This document shows positions 41,588 through 49,462 of a stretch of 64,000 bases of DNA, piece by piece. The stretch is taken from contig NZ_CAKMTD010000009.1 in the NCBI RefSeq assembly GCF_928391935.1, positions 23,290-87,289 of the forward strand, in the 5' to 3' direction. The DNA comes from Rothia nasimurium (lineage in GTDB: Bacteria; Actinomycetota; Actinomycetes; Actinomycetales; Micrococcaceae). The position numbers and the translations under genes were made by a program. How positions within the stretch are numbered: the stretch's first letter is position 1; each line of letters begins with the position of its first letter. Below the pieces are notes generated by a model that worked only from the letters and a program-made list of their open reading frames with translations, ran no database searches and had not been told where the DNA came from.

Positions 41588-42307
41588 ATGACCACCACAG
41601 CCCTGACCCCTGACACCCTCGACAACCTAACCGCGCTCGCAGGCACCGAACCCACAACCAGCTACCTTGCTTATGAGGTTCACCCGGACGGCGGCGTGTT
41701 TATCCCGCAGCAGATAGCCCTAGAGGTGCCGCGCCCCCTCTTTGAGTCCCTAGCCCTGAATATCCACCGGGGCACCCTCGAAGCCCGGCCCGCAGCAGAA
41801 GAGAGCGACTACTACGAGCAGTACACCCTAGCCGCCGATAAGGTACCGGGGAACTTTGAAAGCGAGCTGCACCATGACCGGGACACCAACACTGTGACCG
41901 CAACCTACACCGTTCATGCGCCTATGTACCTGACCGGGGAGGCGGTGAGCGAGTACCTGAAAATGCTTCATCAGGTGATTGACCGTATGGACGCGCTGAC
42001 AGACCGTGACCGCCCGGTGAACGCAGCGGCTCACCTGCTGGAAGCTGCCGACCGTATCGAAGAGTACGCCGTCAAAACAGACTCAGAGAACTGGGCAGAT
42101 GTTGCCGCGCACCTGTTCGCCCAGTACCTCGTTATCTTCTCAGCCCGGGAGTACGAGTGCGATTACACCCCTGTGGAGCACCTGGAGGACGCGTTGTTAT
42201 CTGAGGACGATTACACGGCCTTAGAGGACGCGGGGGTTATCGCGCCGGGGCGTGATGATTCGGGAAACCTCTCGTCCTACCACCTGAGCTTGTTCGCCGG
42301 GGACTAA
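41588..42307 (+). CDS. Unknown protein of the element, 239 aa
   Basis: ATG 41588 after AAGGAG; the frame is open further upstream but lies over the preceding gene in another phase. Acidic protein, with alpha/beta segments (SYLAYEVHPDGGVFIPQQI, FESELHHDRDTNTVTATYTV) and a long helical stretch (SEYLKMLHQVIDRMDAL, AAHLLEAADRIEEYA). No recognised domain. It ends just before the tandem hairpin repeats. Confidence 0.68.
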   Translation: MTTTALTPDTLDNLTALAGTEPTTSYLAYEVHPDGGVFIPQQIALEVPRPLFESLALNIHRGTLEARPAAEESDYYEQYTLAADKVPGNFESELHHDRDTNTVTATYTVHAPMYLTGEAVSEYLKMLHQVIDRMDALTDRDRPVNAAAHLLEAADRIEEYAVKTDSENWADVAAHLFAQYLVIFSAREYECDYTPVEHLEDALLSEDDYTALEDAGVIAPGRDDSGNLSSYHLSLFAGD

Positions 42308-42330
42308 CCGCCCGGCCCCAATAAGAGATG

Positions 42331-42609
42331 TGCCCCGTCCCCTGTAGCGTCTGGACAACGAAAACTACAGCAGGGGCCGGGGCAGAAGATATACACGAAA
42401 GCCAGCGAGAGCCGACACCGGCCCCAACTGGATAAAGGCCCCACCCCCTGTATGAGCCTGGAAAACTGAAGCAGGGGCCGGGGCAAGGATATACACGAAA
42501 GCCAGCGAGCGCCGACACCGGCCCCAACTGGATAAAGGCCCCACCCCCTGCACGGTCTGGAAAACTAACGCAGGGGCCGGGGCGGTAAATATACACGAAA
42601 GCCAGCGAG
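42331..42609. repeat. Three tandem 100-bp hairpin repeats
   Basis: The block ATATACACGAAAGCCAGCGA occurs at 42389, 42489 and 42589, exactly 100 bp apart. Each copy also has a GGGGCCC-type stem (CCCCTG... / CAGGGGCCGGGGC) and GACACCGGCCCCAACTGG. The spacing fills nearly all of the 334-bp gap between genes. It may be an RNA with repeated stems or a protein-binding/replication site. Confidence 0.8.
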
Positions 42610-42642
42610 CGCCCCCCTCAACCAGTAAGGAGAAAACCCACC

Positions 42643-43098
42643 ATGACCACCACCGAACACCCTGCCCCCTTGCCTGCGGGCTACCGCCTGAAAAATGCCA
42701 GTCCCGCAGCAGAGGACGCGCTTCATGTAGCTAATCACTGGGAATCTGATTATCTCACCGCTTGGATCTACCGTTCCCCTTACTCACCAGCAGGTGCGCC
42801 TACCACTGACATGGCCTATATCGACATAGCTGCCGACGAGTACACCCTCGAAGAGGTACGCGCCCTTGTCGATGAACTCACCAGCTGGTTGCACGCCGTA
42901 GAGTCAGGCGAACGCTACCCAGAGATACGCGGCTATGACCCCGCCCAGGTTATCCACCTAACCCGCCCCACCCCTAGAGCGCCCTTATGTGGTGCTGTGC
43001 TACCTGCTGATTACCGCATAAACCGCGCCGCCCCCGTGTGCCCTAGCTGCCAGGATATGCACGCCCCTGCCCCAACAGGCCAGCCCACCAACGCCTAA
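42643..43098 (+). CDS. Unknown protein of the element, 151 aa
   Basis: ATG 42643 after AAGGAGAAA. N-terminal acidic domain (DMAYIDIAADEYTLEEVRALVDELTSWLHAVES) and a C-terminal Cys segment (PLCGAVLPADYRIN, PVCPSCQDMHAPAP) similar in pattern to the protein at 40602, so perhaps zinc-binding. No named family. Function unknown. Confidence 0.68.
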   Translation: MTTTEHPAPLPAGYRLKNASPAAEDALHVANHWESDYLTAWIYRSPYSPAGAPTTDMAYIDIAADEYTLEEVRALVDELTSWLHAVESGERYPEIRGYDPAQVIHLTRPTPRAPLCGAVLPADYRINRAAPVCPSCQDMHAPAPTGQPTNA

Positions 43099-43217
43099 CC
43101 CCCACTTGTTGCCCCCCCTTGCCCTCATTGGCCCGTTTGTTGTGGGGGCGCTCGCCGCCCGGTGGTCAGCAAGGGCGCGGCTGGAATGATTGAACTGAGA
43201 GAACGGATAAGGCCCCC

Positions 43218-43982
43218 ATGTACAGAGAGCAAGTTCTGGAGAAGTACGAGAAAGACCCAAACGAAGTAATCTTCAGTCCCTATTACCGCATGACGCTTGC
43301 TCGGGCTGTGCGCTCACTGACCGGCGTTGAAAAGACGGTGCTCAGTTTCATTGTTGAGTCAAGCGACCCATATAAAGGCGGGGCTAGTTGGCTCTCACAG
43401 AGCAAAATAGCAAGGGAGATAGGGGCAAGCCGTGCCACGGTGAACAGTGCTTATAAAAAGTTCCTTGCACGGGGTCTTATTAGCGACAGTATGGGCGATT
43501 TAGCTGAGATGTATCGTCAAGCGCCAACCCGTGGGGAATCATCATCAACATGTTTGGTCTATCTGAACTTCTACGCCTTGATAGAGCAGAGTGCCCCCGA
43601 CTGGTGCGAGATACCCGCCGCCCCTGCTGTGCTTACTGACCCGGTAGCAGATAATGGAGCAGACGATACAGTGTACTCAGGTGAGGTTATCGACCCGACC
43701 CCGCAGCCACCCGCCGCCCCTGCTGGTCTTGGTGCCACCCAACCGGCTCTAACTGCCCCGCCCCTAGCTCACCTACGCACTACCCCCGCAGACGAAGAGC
43801 AAGCCGGGAGCACTCAGCCCGCCCCTGCTGCTCACCTGGCCCTTGCAGGCCCCACCAGCACGGCGAGCGCCACCAAGGAAAGCCCCACACGTTCGAAGTG
43901 GGCAAGCCAGAATGAGGAAGAGAACAGGCAACAGCAGCTTGCCCGGTTAGAAGAGATAATGAAAGCGGAGCAGTCCGCCTAG
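43218..43982 (+). CDS. Winged-helix protein, possible replication initiator
   Basis: 254 aa. The N-terminal ~120 residues hold a winged helix: LTGVEKTVLSFIVESS, SWLSQSKIAREIGASRATVNSAYKKFLARGLI, like HTH_36-type proteins found in plasmid and phage replication. The rest is a Pro/Ala-rich disordered stretch ending in a helix (EENRQQQLARLEEIMKAE). It is followed within 300 bp by the 22-bp iteron array, so an initiator that binds its own iterons is the best guess. It lacks a recognisable helicase, primase or nuclease domain. Confidence 0.6.
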   Translation: MYREQVLEKYEKDPNEVIFSPYYRMTLARAVRSLTGVEKTVLSFIVESSDPYKGGASWLSQSKIAREIGASRATVNSAYKKFLARGLISDSMGDLAEMYRQAPTRGESSSTCLVYLNFYALIEQSAPDWCEIPAAPAVLTDPVADNGADDTVYSGEVIDPTPQPPAAPAGLGATQPALTAPPLAHLRTTPADEEQAGSTQPAPAAHLALAGPTSTASATKESPTRSKWASQNEEENRQQQLARLEEIMKAEQSA

Positions 43983-44013
43983 CCCCCCCTTTTTTTCGTG
44001 CTCTCTGGTGGAT

Positions 44014-44048
44014 AAAGCGCCCCTGCTGGTGACGGTGTGGGGCGCTTT
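44014..44048 (+). terminator. Terminator after winged-helix gene
   Basis: AAAGCGCCCC pairs perfectly with GGGGCGCTTT over a 15-nt loop. Confidence 0.6.
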
Positions 44049-44253
44049 GTGCTGCCCTCTTATGGCTGGCCGGTGTGCCCATACCCGCCGGGCACCAGTA
44101 CGCCGCCTAGCACCTGCGCCCACCAGTTACCCGCGCCCTCGTTTACAGGTTCTCAGGTATGCCGCCGCGCTCGCTGCCCGGCGTTGGTGGGGCTATCATC
44201 TGGTGTCAGGTTTTGCGCTACACTTTCGCCCGATGTGTCAGCAAAAACCCGCG

Positions 44254-44504
44254 CCCCTGTATTGAAACAAGACAGGGGGGTGTATTGAAATTAGACACCC
44301 CCTGTACTGAAATTAGACACCCCCTGTATCGGTTCGATACACCCCCTGTACTGAAATTAGACACCCCCGCCATTTTGAGAGGTGTCAGTTTTGCACCCTG
44401 TATTGAAACGAGACACCCCCTGTATCGGTTCGATACACCCCCTGTACTGAAATTAGACACCCCCTGTATCGAAACAAGACAGGGGGGTGTATTGAAACGA
44501 TACA
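44254..44504. repeat. Ten-unit 22-bp iteron array
   Basis: Ten near-identical 22-bp units lie head to tail: CCCCC spacer plus a 17-bp block, TGTAYTGAAATTAGACA or TGTATCGGTTCGATACA. The latter (44325-44341, 44421-44437) is a near-perfect dyad TGTATCG/CGATACA. Units at 44275 and 44482 begin GGGGGG instead of CCCCC. One 32-bp break separates units 5 and 6. There are no unique spacers, so it is not a CRISPR. Typical of plasmid origins, partition sites or multiple operators. Confidence 0.88.
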
Positions 44505-44684
44505 CAATAGAGAAAGATTAAAGAGAAGAGAAAGAGAAGAGAAAGAACATCTGATAGAGCCGCCCGCAAGCGGTCGGGCACAACCGGCGGCGAGCAAGCG
44601 CACCACCGGCCAGCACCGCAGCAGCTACCGCGCCTACCGGCCAGCACCACACGCCCCACTTCCACAACGAAAGGGCCTTAGACG
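44505..44684. other. A/G-rich leader downstream of iterons
   Basis: AGAGAAAGATTAAAGAGAAGAGAAAGAGAAGAGAAAG is strikingly purine-rich (44510-44545) and could be an easily melted segment next to the iterons. After it comes GC-rich DNA without a clear gene. Confidence 0.4.
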
Positions 44685-44918
44685 ATGAAGAGCGCCACCA
44701 GCTCCACATCTACCGGCCAGCACCGCACACCCTGGCTTATCGAACGCACAGACACCGGCCCACAGCTACCCCGCACCTCTCGACCAGTCACCAGCACCGC
44801 AGAGGGGAACCGTATGGACACCACACCCACCAGCAGCACAGACCCGGAATTTAACGCCGCCCTAGAGAAAGTCCTTGAAGAGCTGGCCGGGGTAAACGCT
44901 ATCCTTGCCGACCAGTAG
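44685..44918 (+). CDS. Doubtful small protein, 77 aa
   Basis: An open frame of 77 codons. The last part (DPEFNAALEKVLEELAGVNAILADQ) looks like a real helix; the first half (SSTSTGQHRTPWLIERTDTGPQ) has low-complexity Ser/Thr. The true start may be ATG 44814. No family recognised; could be a non-gene. Confidence 0.35.
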   Translation: MKSATSSTSTGQHRTPWLIERTDTGPQLPRTSRPVTSTAEGNRMDTTPTSSTDPEFNAALEKVLEELAGVNAILADQ

Positions 44919-44985
44919 AGCCACCTAGCCCAGCCGGTACCATGACCGGAACACAAGACCGCCCACCCCTGTTAATCTGGGAACC

Positions 44986-45543
44986 ATGAGCACCACCAGC
45001 CAGCAGACCCCACCGGCCCCGGCTCTGACCGATACCGAACTAACCCACCTCGCTACCGCCCTGACCGGCTACACCACCAGCGCCCACCCTGCCTACCGCG
45101 CCGCAGCTGCCCGTACCGCTCTAGACGCTCTAGCTTCTATCAAGGCCCACATCTGGGAGTCAGCAGCAGCCCACCTAGAATGTACGCAGCACCTCGAAGC
45201 CGCCGCCCTCTTATGGAGCGCCCAACCCTACTACGCACCCCGCCACACACCCGCCACCCTAGAACAGATAAGAGCTGTGTTAGCCCACCACCAGCCAGCA
45301 CCGGCCCCGCAGCAGGATAAGACCACCACCCTACGCGCTGCCCTGGACACCCTCACCAATACGCCCTTAGAGTCCATTACCGCAGCTATCCAACTGACCG
45401 ATAGTGACCGCGCCGCGCTCGCCGCCCTTGCCGCTGCCCGCCTTGATACTTGCCCTGTCTGTGCTGACCTCGTACCAGAGAATAGCCCTGGCCCGTTCTG
45501 CTCCATCTTCTGCCAGCAGCAACACGGCGACACCAGCGCCTAA
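44986..45543 (+). CDS. Unknown protein with C-terminal Cys motif
   Basis: 185 aa, start ATG 44986, weak ribosome site (GGGAACC). Ala-rich helices (HLATALTGYTTSAHPAYRAAAARTALDAL, DRAALAALAAARLDT) lead to a four-Cys end, CPVCADLVPENSPGPFCSIFCQQQ, a likely treble-clef zinc site. The spacing CPxC...FCSIFC recalls phage and element proteins with such tails. Decayed copies of its 3' part lie at 45.5-47.1 kb. Confidence 0.65.
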   Translation: MSTTSQQTPPAPALTDTELTHLATALTGYTTSAHPAYRAAAARTALDALASIKAHIWESAAAHLECTQHLEAAALLWSAQPYYAPRHTPATLEQIRAVLAHHQPAPAPQQDKTTTLRAALDTLTNTPLESITAAIQLTDSDRAALAALAAARLDTCPVCADLVPENSPGPFCSIFCQQQHGDTSA

Positions 45544-45675
45544 CCCTACCCCGGGGGGGTGCCCCCCCTCCCCCACCTGTCACCCCCTACGGGTATAGTG
45601 ACATCCCCTCACAGGTGTTTCTAACGCGTCTCACAGTCTCACACGCCAGCCCCAGCGCCCCGCCTACGAGCCAGA

Positions 45676-45795
45676 ATTAACGCCCACAGCCCCGAACACA
45701 ACACCCACGGGTGAACGAACCACCCACCCTATTCCAGTCCCGCAGAAGAGCACGCAGCACCGGGAGCCGAAAGCCAACACACAGGCGGCGAGCGC
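45676..45795. repeat. Repeat B, copy 1 (120 bp)
   Basis: ATTAACGCCCACAGCCCCGA ... CACGCAGCACCGGGAGC ... CAGGCGGCGAGCGC; copy 2 at 46973-47092 has the same length and order, with scattered changes. Confidence 0.7.
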
Positions 45796-46010
45796 CACCC
45801 ACCACCAGCCCAGTACCGGGAACCGTGGGCACCGGCCCAACACCAGCAGCCCGCACCCCTCGACCTCATAAGCACCCACCACCGCCACCGGGTAACCCCG
45901 CACCTCTGGATACCGCAGCAAACCAACCGGCCCCGCAGCCTACACGCTACCCTCGCCCGTACGCCCAGCAGCACTAACCCGCCGCCTATGCGCCCCACCC
46001 CGCACGCCGT

Positions 46011-46087
46011 GCCCGCGCTCGCCGCCCGCTGCACACTCGCACCCGTGCCCGGCGCTCACTGGCCCCGCCACCCTGGCCGCAGCCCTC
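46011..46087. repeat. Repeat A, copy 1 (77 bp)
   Basis: Begins GCCCGCGCTCGCCGCCCGCT, ends GGCCGCAGCCCTC. Copies 46481-46557 (identical) and 46731-46807 (two changes). Confidence 0.75.
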
Positions 46088-46480
46088 GACACCGTGACAA
46101 GCTCACCAGCCCCGCCGCTACACCAGCCACACCGGCCAGCAACCCCGCCCGTGCTGACCTCGCAGCACCTCGACACCTACCGGCGACAGTCCCGCGCCTG
46201 TCCACCGCACCGCGTACCGCCCGGCGCACTCTGACACCACCAGCCAGCCACCCGAACCAAATTCAGGGAACACAGGGCAAACAAAAAGACCCCCAAAAGC
46301 GGGGGCCTATGCTGGCAACGTTCTGGTAACCAGCCCGTTGTAACTGCAACGATACAGGCCGCACTATAGGTTAATCAACCACTTACCACCCACCACACCG
46401 TAAGCCAGCCCGCCCCCTCGACATCGCACCAACCCCACAGGCCACACCGTCCACATCAGCTACACCAGCCAGCAGCCCCC

Positions 46481-46557
46481 GCCCGCGCTCGCCGCCCGCT
46501 GCACACTCGCACCCGTGCCCGGCGCTCACTGGCCCCGCCACCCTGGCCGCAGCCCTC
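46481..46557. repeat. Repeat A, copy 2 (77 bp)
   Basis: Identical to 46011-46087. Confidence 0.75.
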
Positions 46558-46730
46558 AACACTGCAACAAGCCCACCAACCTCACCGCCCGCACACGCCT
46601 ACGGCCCAGCACTGCCACCCCCACCAAGCCCGCAGCCCTAGACGTTACCCGCCTCATCTATGCCAACTACACAGCAGAAGATAGCCCCGACCCCTTGGCC
46701 CATGCACCCGCGCCCCACCTCGCACACCTT

Positions 46731-46807
46731 GCCCGCGCTCGCCGCCCGCTGCACACTCGCACCTGTGCCCGGCGCTCACTGGCCCCGTCACCCTGGCCGC
46801 AGCCCTC
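46731..46807. repeat. Repeat A, copy 3 (77 bp)
   Basis: Two substitutions relative to copy 1 (CACCTGTG, CCGTCAC). A shorter fourth trace starts at 47531. Confidence 0.75.
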
Positions 46808-46972
46808 GATACCGCAGCAACCCTACAGGCCACACCGTCCACATCAGCTACACCGGCCAGCAATCCGGCCCGCACTGACCTCGCAGCAGAAGATAACCCC
46901 GGCCCCCATTCTGTGCTTCATCTACTGCCATCAGATAAGCCCACCAGCCGCGCACCCCATACATGAAGCAAA

Positions 46973-47092
46973 ATTAACCCCCACAGCCCCGAACACAACA
47001 CCCACAGATAAACGGGACACCCGGGGTATTCAGACCCCGCATAAGAGCACGCAGCACCGGGAGCCGGGAGCCAGCACGCAGGCGGCGAGCGC
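46973..47092. repeat. Repeat B, copy 2 (120 bp)
   Basis: See the copy at 45676-45795; recombination between the two would delete the intervening 1.3 kb. Confidence 0.7.
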
Positions 47093-47645
47093 TCCACTGA
47101 ATACCCTTACCTGCCGCCGGGCCTAGCACCCCCAGGGGGGCGGTAAAATCTCTAGCACCGCAGCCCGTGGACACTACCCGGGGCGTTCCTATCCTCTCCC
47201 CCCGCTCTCTTACCCGGGGGTCGCGCATGCGCGATTATAGTGCATACTTATGCGATTTATGCAGATTTACCCAACAGGCTACTGGCCACACGCCCCACCG
47301 CAGCCAGCCACCCACACCGCCCAGCAACCCGCACCCCCTGACCTCATGGACACCCACCACCCCAAGGGGCAACCTGCTACCGGGCACACCCCAAGCCGAC
47401 CCCGCCACCGGCCACCGGCCACCGGCACCCCGTAGCCGTCCACTGACACCATAGGCCCAGCAGTATTAGGCACCAATACCACCGGCCAACTACCCCGCCA
47501 TTTATCCGCGTCCGCCCCACCTCGCACACCGTGCCCGCGCTCGCTGACACTCTCCCAGCCCCGGCCCGCACCTCGAAGCCCTGCCCGCAACGTCACGCAG
47601 CAGCCACGCAAACTAGCCACCCGCACCGGTACGTTGCTCAACATC

Positions 47646-47667
47646 TTTTTGTCAGATTTTTGTCAAG
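47646..47667. repeat. Integrase arm-type site, right
   Basis: Identical 22 bases to 38333-38354 (two TTTTTGTCA units), 18 bp inside the right att duplicate. Confidence 0.6.
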
Positions 47668-47685
47668 CAACCTTTTTCAGACACG

Positions 47686-47762
47686 AAAAAACCCGCCCCC
47701 TCTAGCTCTCACTAAGGGAAACGGGTTTTTCTTCGCTGTGCGCAAGGGGGGACTTGAACCCC
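47686..47762. repeat. attR: terminator and tRNA 3' end
   Basis: Partner of 38155-38241; identical 27-bp core at 47736-47762. This side keeps the whole tRNA gene. Confidence 0.85.
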
Positions 47763-47822
47763 CACGATCTTGCGATCACTGGCACCTGAAGCCAGCGCGT
47801 CTGCCAATTCCGCCACTTGCGC
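47739..47822 (-). tRNA. leu tRNA: tRNA-Leu(CAG)
   Basis: Read on the minus strand the 84 bases fold as a class II tRNA: acceptor GCGCAAG (5' end at 47822) pairs with CTTGCGC; D-arm GGCGGAATTGGCAGACGCG is typical of leucine tRNAs; anticodon stem-loop GCTGGCTTCAGGTGCCAG with CAG; short variable arm GATCGCAAGATC; T-arm GGGGGTTCAAGTCCCCC. CCA is not encoded. The T-arm and acceptor 3' half are the integration site of the neighbouring element. The terminator lies at 47690-47731. Confidence 0.95.
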
Positions 47823-48157
47823 ATTATTCATTTTTTTACGTTGCTGAATGAGCAACGAAGATTACTATACACACACCGTAAAGGGTTTGTCCAACCGAGC
47901 CGAAGTGTCTCCCATCACTTTATGCAGTCAGGGTGGGTAGGGGCCCTCACTCAGTCCTGCATTTTCTGGGGTTACCGGGAGGTCTTTACCAGGTTTTCTA
48001 AGGGAGTTTTTACGGTTATCCACTAGACTAGAACCTTAGGCTACCGGCAGACCATGCCCGGGAGCCTGGCATTCACACCGCCGCAGATAGAGGGCGTTCG
48101 TGACATGCCACCAGACTTTGATGCTAGTCCAGGGTTTTGATGATGAAGGAGGCAGGC
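47823..48157. promoter_or_regulatory. Spacer between tRNA-Leu and the fhaA operon
   Basis: No gene seen. An inverted repeat CGTTGCT/AGCAACG (47839-47857) lies behind the tRNA 5' end, and the divergent promoters of the tRNA and the fhaA operon must lie here. TTATCCACT (48016-48024) is a one-mismatch DnaA box. Confidence 0.4.
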
Positions 48158-48970
48158 ATGGGGTTCATCAACAGGCTAGAGCAGGGCCTCGAAAAAGCTG
48201 TGCGTAGCACCTTCAGTAAGTCCGGCACCTTCGAGCCGGTTGATATCGCCAACCGTATCCGCACTGAGATGGACGATAAGGCCTACGCTGTTGCGTCCGG
48301 TCGTACCCTGGCCCCCAATGTTTTTACCGTTGAATTTTCGGCCCCTGACTTCCACCGCGCCCAGCAGTGGGGGGTGCCTCTCGCTGAGGAGCTGTGCGAC
48401 GTCGTCGTCCGCCATGGCCGCGCCCAGGGCTACTCCCTGCGGGGCACTGTGCGCGTCACCTTCGCTGTCGCACACGATCTTGAGCCTGGCGATTTTATCG
48501 TCACGGGTTCCCTCGTCAAGCTGCAGGGCCCTGAGGACGCTGCCGCCCCGGCCCCTTACGCCCCGGCAGCAGGCGGGCACCCGGGCTCCGCGACGGATTC
48601 CCTGCCGACCCGCATTACCCGTCCGGCGCGGCCTGCTGCCGCCCCGGCCCCTCCCTATCAGGCACCGCAGCAGCCCAAGCCGCAGGTCGTCCTCGACATC
48701 AACGGCGAGCGCGTGATGGTGCGGTCCCTGCCGGTGACCCTGGGCCGGGGGTCTAATGCTGATATCACCCTGGATGATTCTGGGGTGTCCCGCCGTCACC
48801 TTGAAATTGTGGAGCAGGATGGCACCTACCTGGCTGTTGATCTCGGCTCAACGAACGGTTCTTACGTCAATGGCCAGCGGCTCCATGGCCGGGCTGAAAT
48901 TAAGAGTGGAACTGTCCTTGAGATGGGGAGTGCCCGTATCGTGTTCCGACTGATGGTTCGAAAGGGGTAG
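48158..48970 (+). CDS. fhaA: FHA-domain protein FhaA
   Basis: 270 aa. DUF3662/FhaA N-terminal domain (~1-125: GFINRLEQGLEKAVRSTFSKSGTFEPVDIANRIRTEM), a Pro/Ala-rich linker and a C-terminal FHA domain (~185-265) with the phosphothreonine-binding GRGSNADITLDDSGVSRRHLEI and DLGSTNGSYVNG. First gene of the growth-and-division operon. In mycobacteria FhaA binds phosphorylated MviN/FhaB and restrains peptidoglycan synthesis. ATG 48158 has AAGGAGGC upstream, better than the ATG at 48137. Confidence 0.92.
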   Translation: MGFINRLEQGLEKAVRSTFSKSGTFEPVDIANRIRTEMDDKAYAVASGRTLAPNVFTVEFSAPDFHRAQQWGVPLAEELCDVVVRHGRAQGYSLRGTVRVTFAVAHDLEPGDFIVTGSLVKLQGPEDAAAPAPYAPAAGGHPGSATDSLPTRITRPARPAAAPAPPYQAPQQPKPQVVLDINGERVMVRSLPVTLGRGSNADITLDDSGVSRRHLEIVEQDGTYLAVDLGSTNGSYVNGQRLHGRAEIKSGTVLEMGSARIVFRLMVRKG

Positions 48971-48973
48971 CCT

Positions 48974-49459
48974 GTGGCCTCTGAGATTACTGTAACGGTG
49001 TTGCGCTTTGCGTTTTTGATGTTGCTGTGGCTTTTTGTCTTTATGGTGCTGGCTTCGGCTCGTCGTGATCTTGGTATCGGCCGTAATGTGCGTACTGCCC
49101 CCTATCAGGCTGAGGCTTCTCTTGCTCCGCCGACTCCGGCGCATCCGGCTCCGGCTCCCCTGCCTGCGCGGGCGTCGCAGCTCATGATTGTTGAGGGTGC
49201 CCAGGCGGGTGCTGTCATGCGTCTGGGGGATGACCCGGTTTTTATTGGCCGGGCCACCGATATTGAGGTTTCCCTTCAGGATGATTACGCCTCGGGCCGT
49301 CATGCCCGTCTTTTCCCGCAGGGTTCCCGGTGGTTCCTTGAGGATCTCGGTTCGACGAACGGTACTTTTGTGGACGAAAACCGTCTGACCCGGGCCACCC
49401 CGGTTGAGGTGGGTCAGCCCTTCCGTGTGGGCCGCACCGTCTTGCAGCTGAAGGCCTAG
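48974..49459 (+). CDS. fhaB: FHA-domain membrane protein FhaB (FipA)
   Basis: 161 aa. One N-terminal membrane helix (~6-30: VTVLRFAFLMLLWLFVFMVLA) and a cytoplasmic FHA domain (~75-155: LGDDPVFIGRATDIEVSLQDDYASGRHARLF, DLGSTNGTFVDENR). GTG 48974 is 3 bp after the fhaA stop, so they are co-translated. The FHA probably reads threonines phosphorylated by the kinases encoded downstream; in mycobacteria this partner interacts with FtsZ/FtsQ. Confidence 0.92.
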   Translation: MASEITVTVLRFAFLMLLWLFVFMVLASARRDLGIGRNVRTAPYQAEASLAPPTPAHPAPAPLPARASQLMIVEGAQAGAVMRLGDDPVFIGRATDIEVSLQDDYASGRHARLFPQGSRWFLEDLGSTNGTFVDENRLTRATPVEVGQPFRVGRTVLQLKA

Positions 49460-49462
49460 TGC

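Larger units (their letters stand above)
45544..47640 (+). pseudogene. 2-kb patchwork of decayed repeats of the preceding gene
   Basis: No intact gene is supported. Two repeat families recur (77 bp at 46011, 46481, 46731; 120 bp at 45676 and 46973). Several stretches resemble the gene at 44986 with frameshifts: 46778-46925 reads ALTGPVTLAAALDTAATL, then TDLAAEDNPGP, then ILCFIYCHQ in another phase, compare AALDTLTNTP, ADLVPENSPGP and FCSIFCQQ. So this is likely a row of degenerate copies. The long open frames here are by-products of the GC-rich composition. Confidence 0.6.
38155..47762. mobile_element. 9.5-kb integrated element in tRNA-Leu: satellite- or plasmid-like
   Basis: Both ends carry an ~80-bp imperfect duplication of the tRNA-Leu 3' end and its terminator. 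Inside are integrase and XRE repressor (minus), then an excisionase-like protein, small unknown proteins, a winged-helix protein, 100-bp tandem repeats and a 22-bp iteron array (plus). I find no relaxase, FtsK/TraB, capsid, portal or terminase gene. The order int-repressor / xis-small genes-initiator-iterons recalls phage satellites and integrated plasmids. Self-transfer therefore seems unlikely; replication in cis is plausible but unproven. Confidence 0.85.

Noticed and set aside
44254..44504. CRISPR array
   Set aside because: The 22-bp units abut one another, the C5 or G6 parts are constant and there are no unique spacers or cas genes.
45988..47126. Long open frames in the right part of the element (for example 45988-46329, 46515-47126)
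   Set aside because: They have biased Pro/His/Arg composition, no ribosome sites and cover repeats; frames arise from GC-rich DNA lacking stops.
38155..47762. Prophage
   Set aside because: No capsid, portal, terminase, tail or lysis genes are present; only an integration/repression module and small genes.
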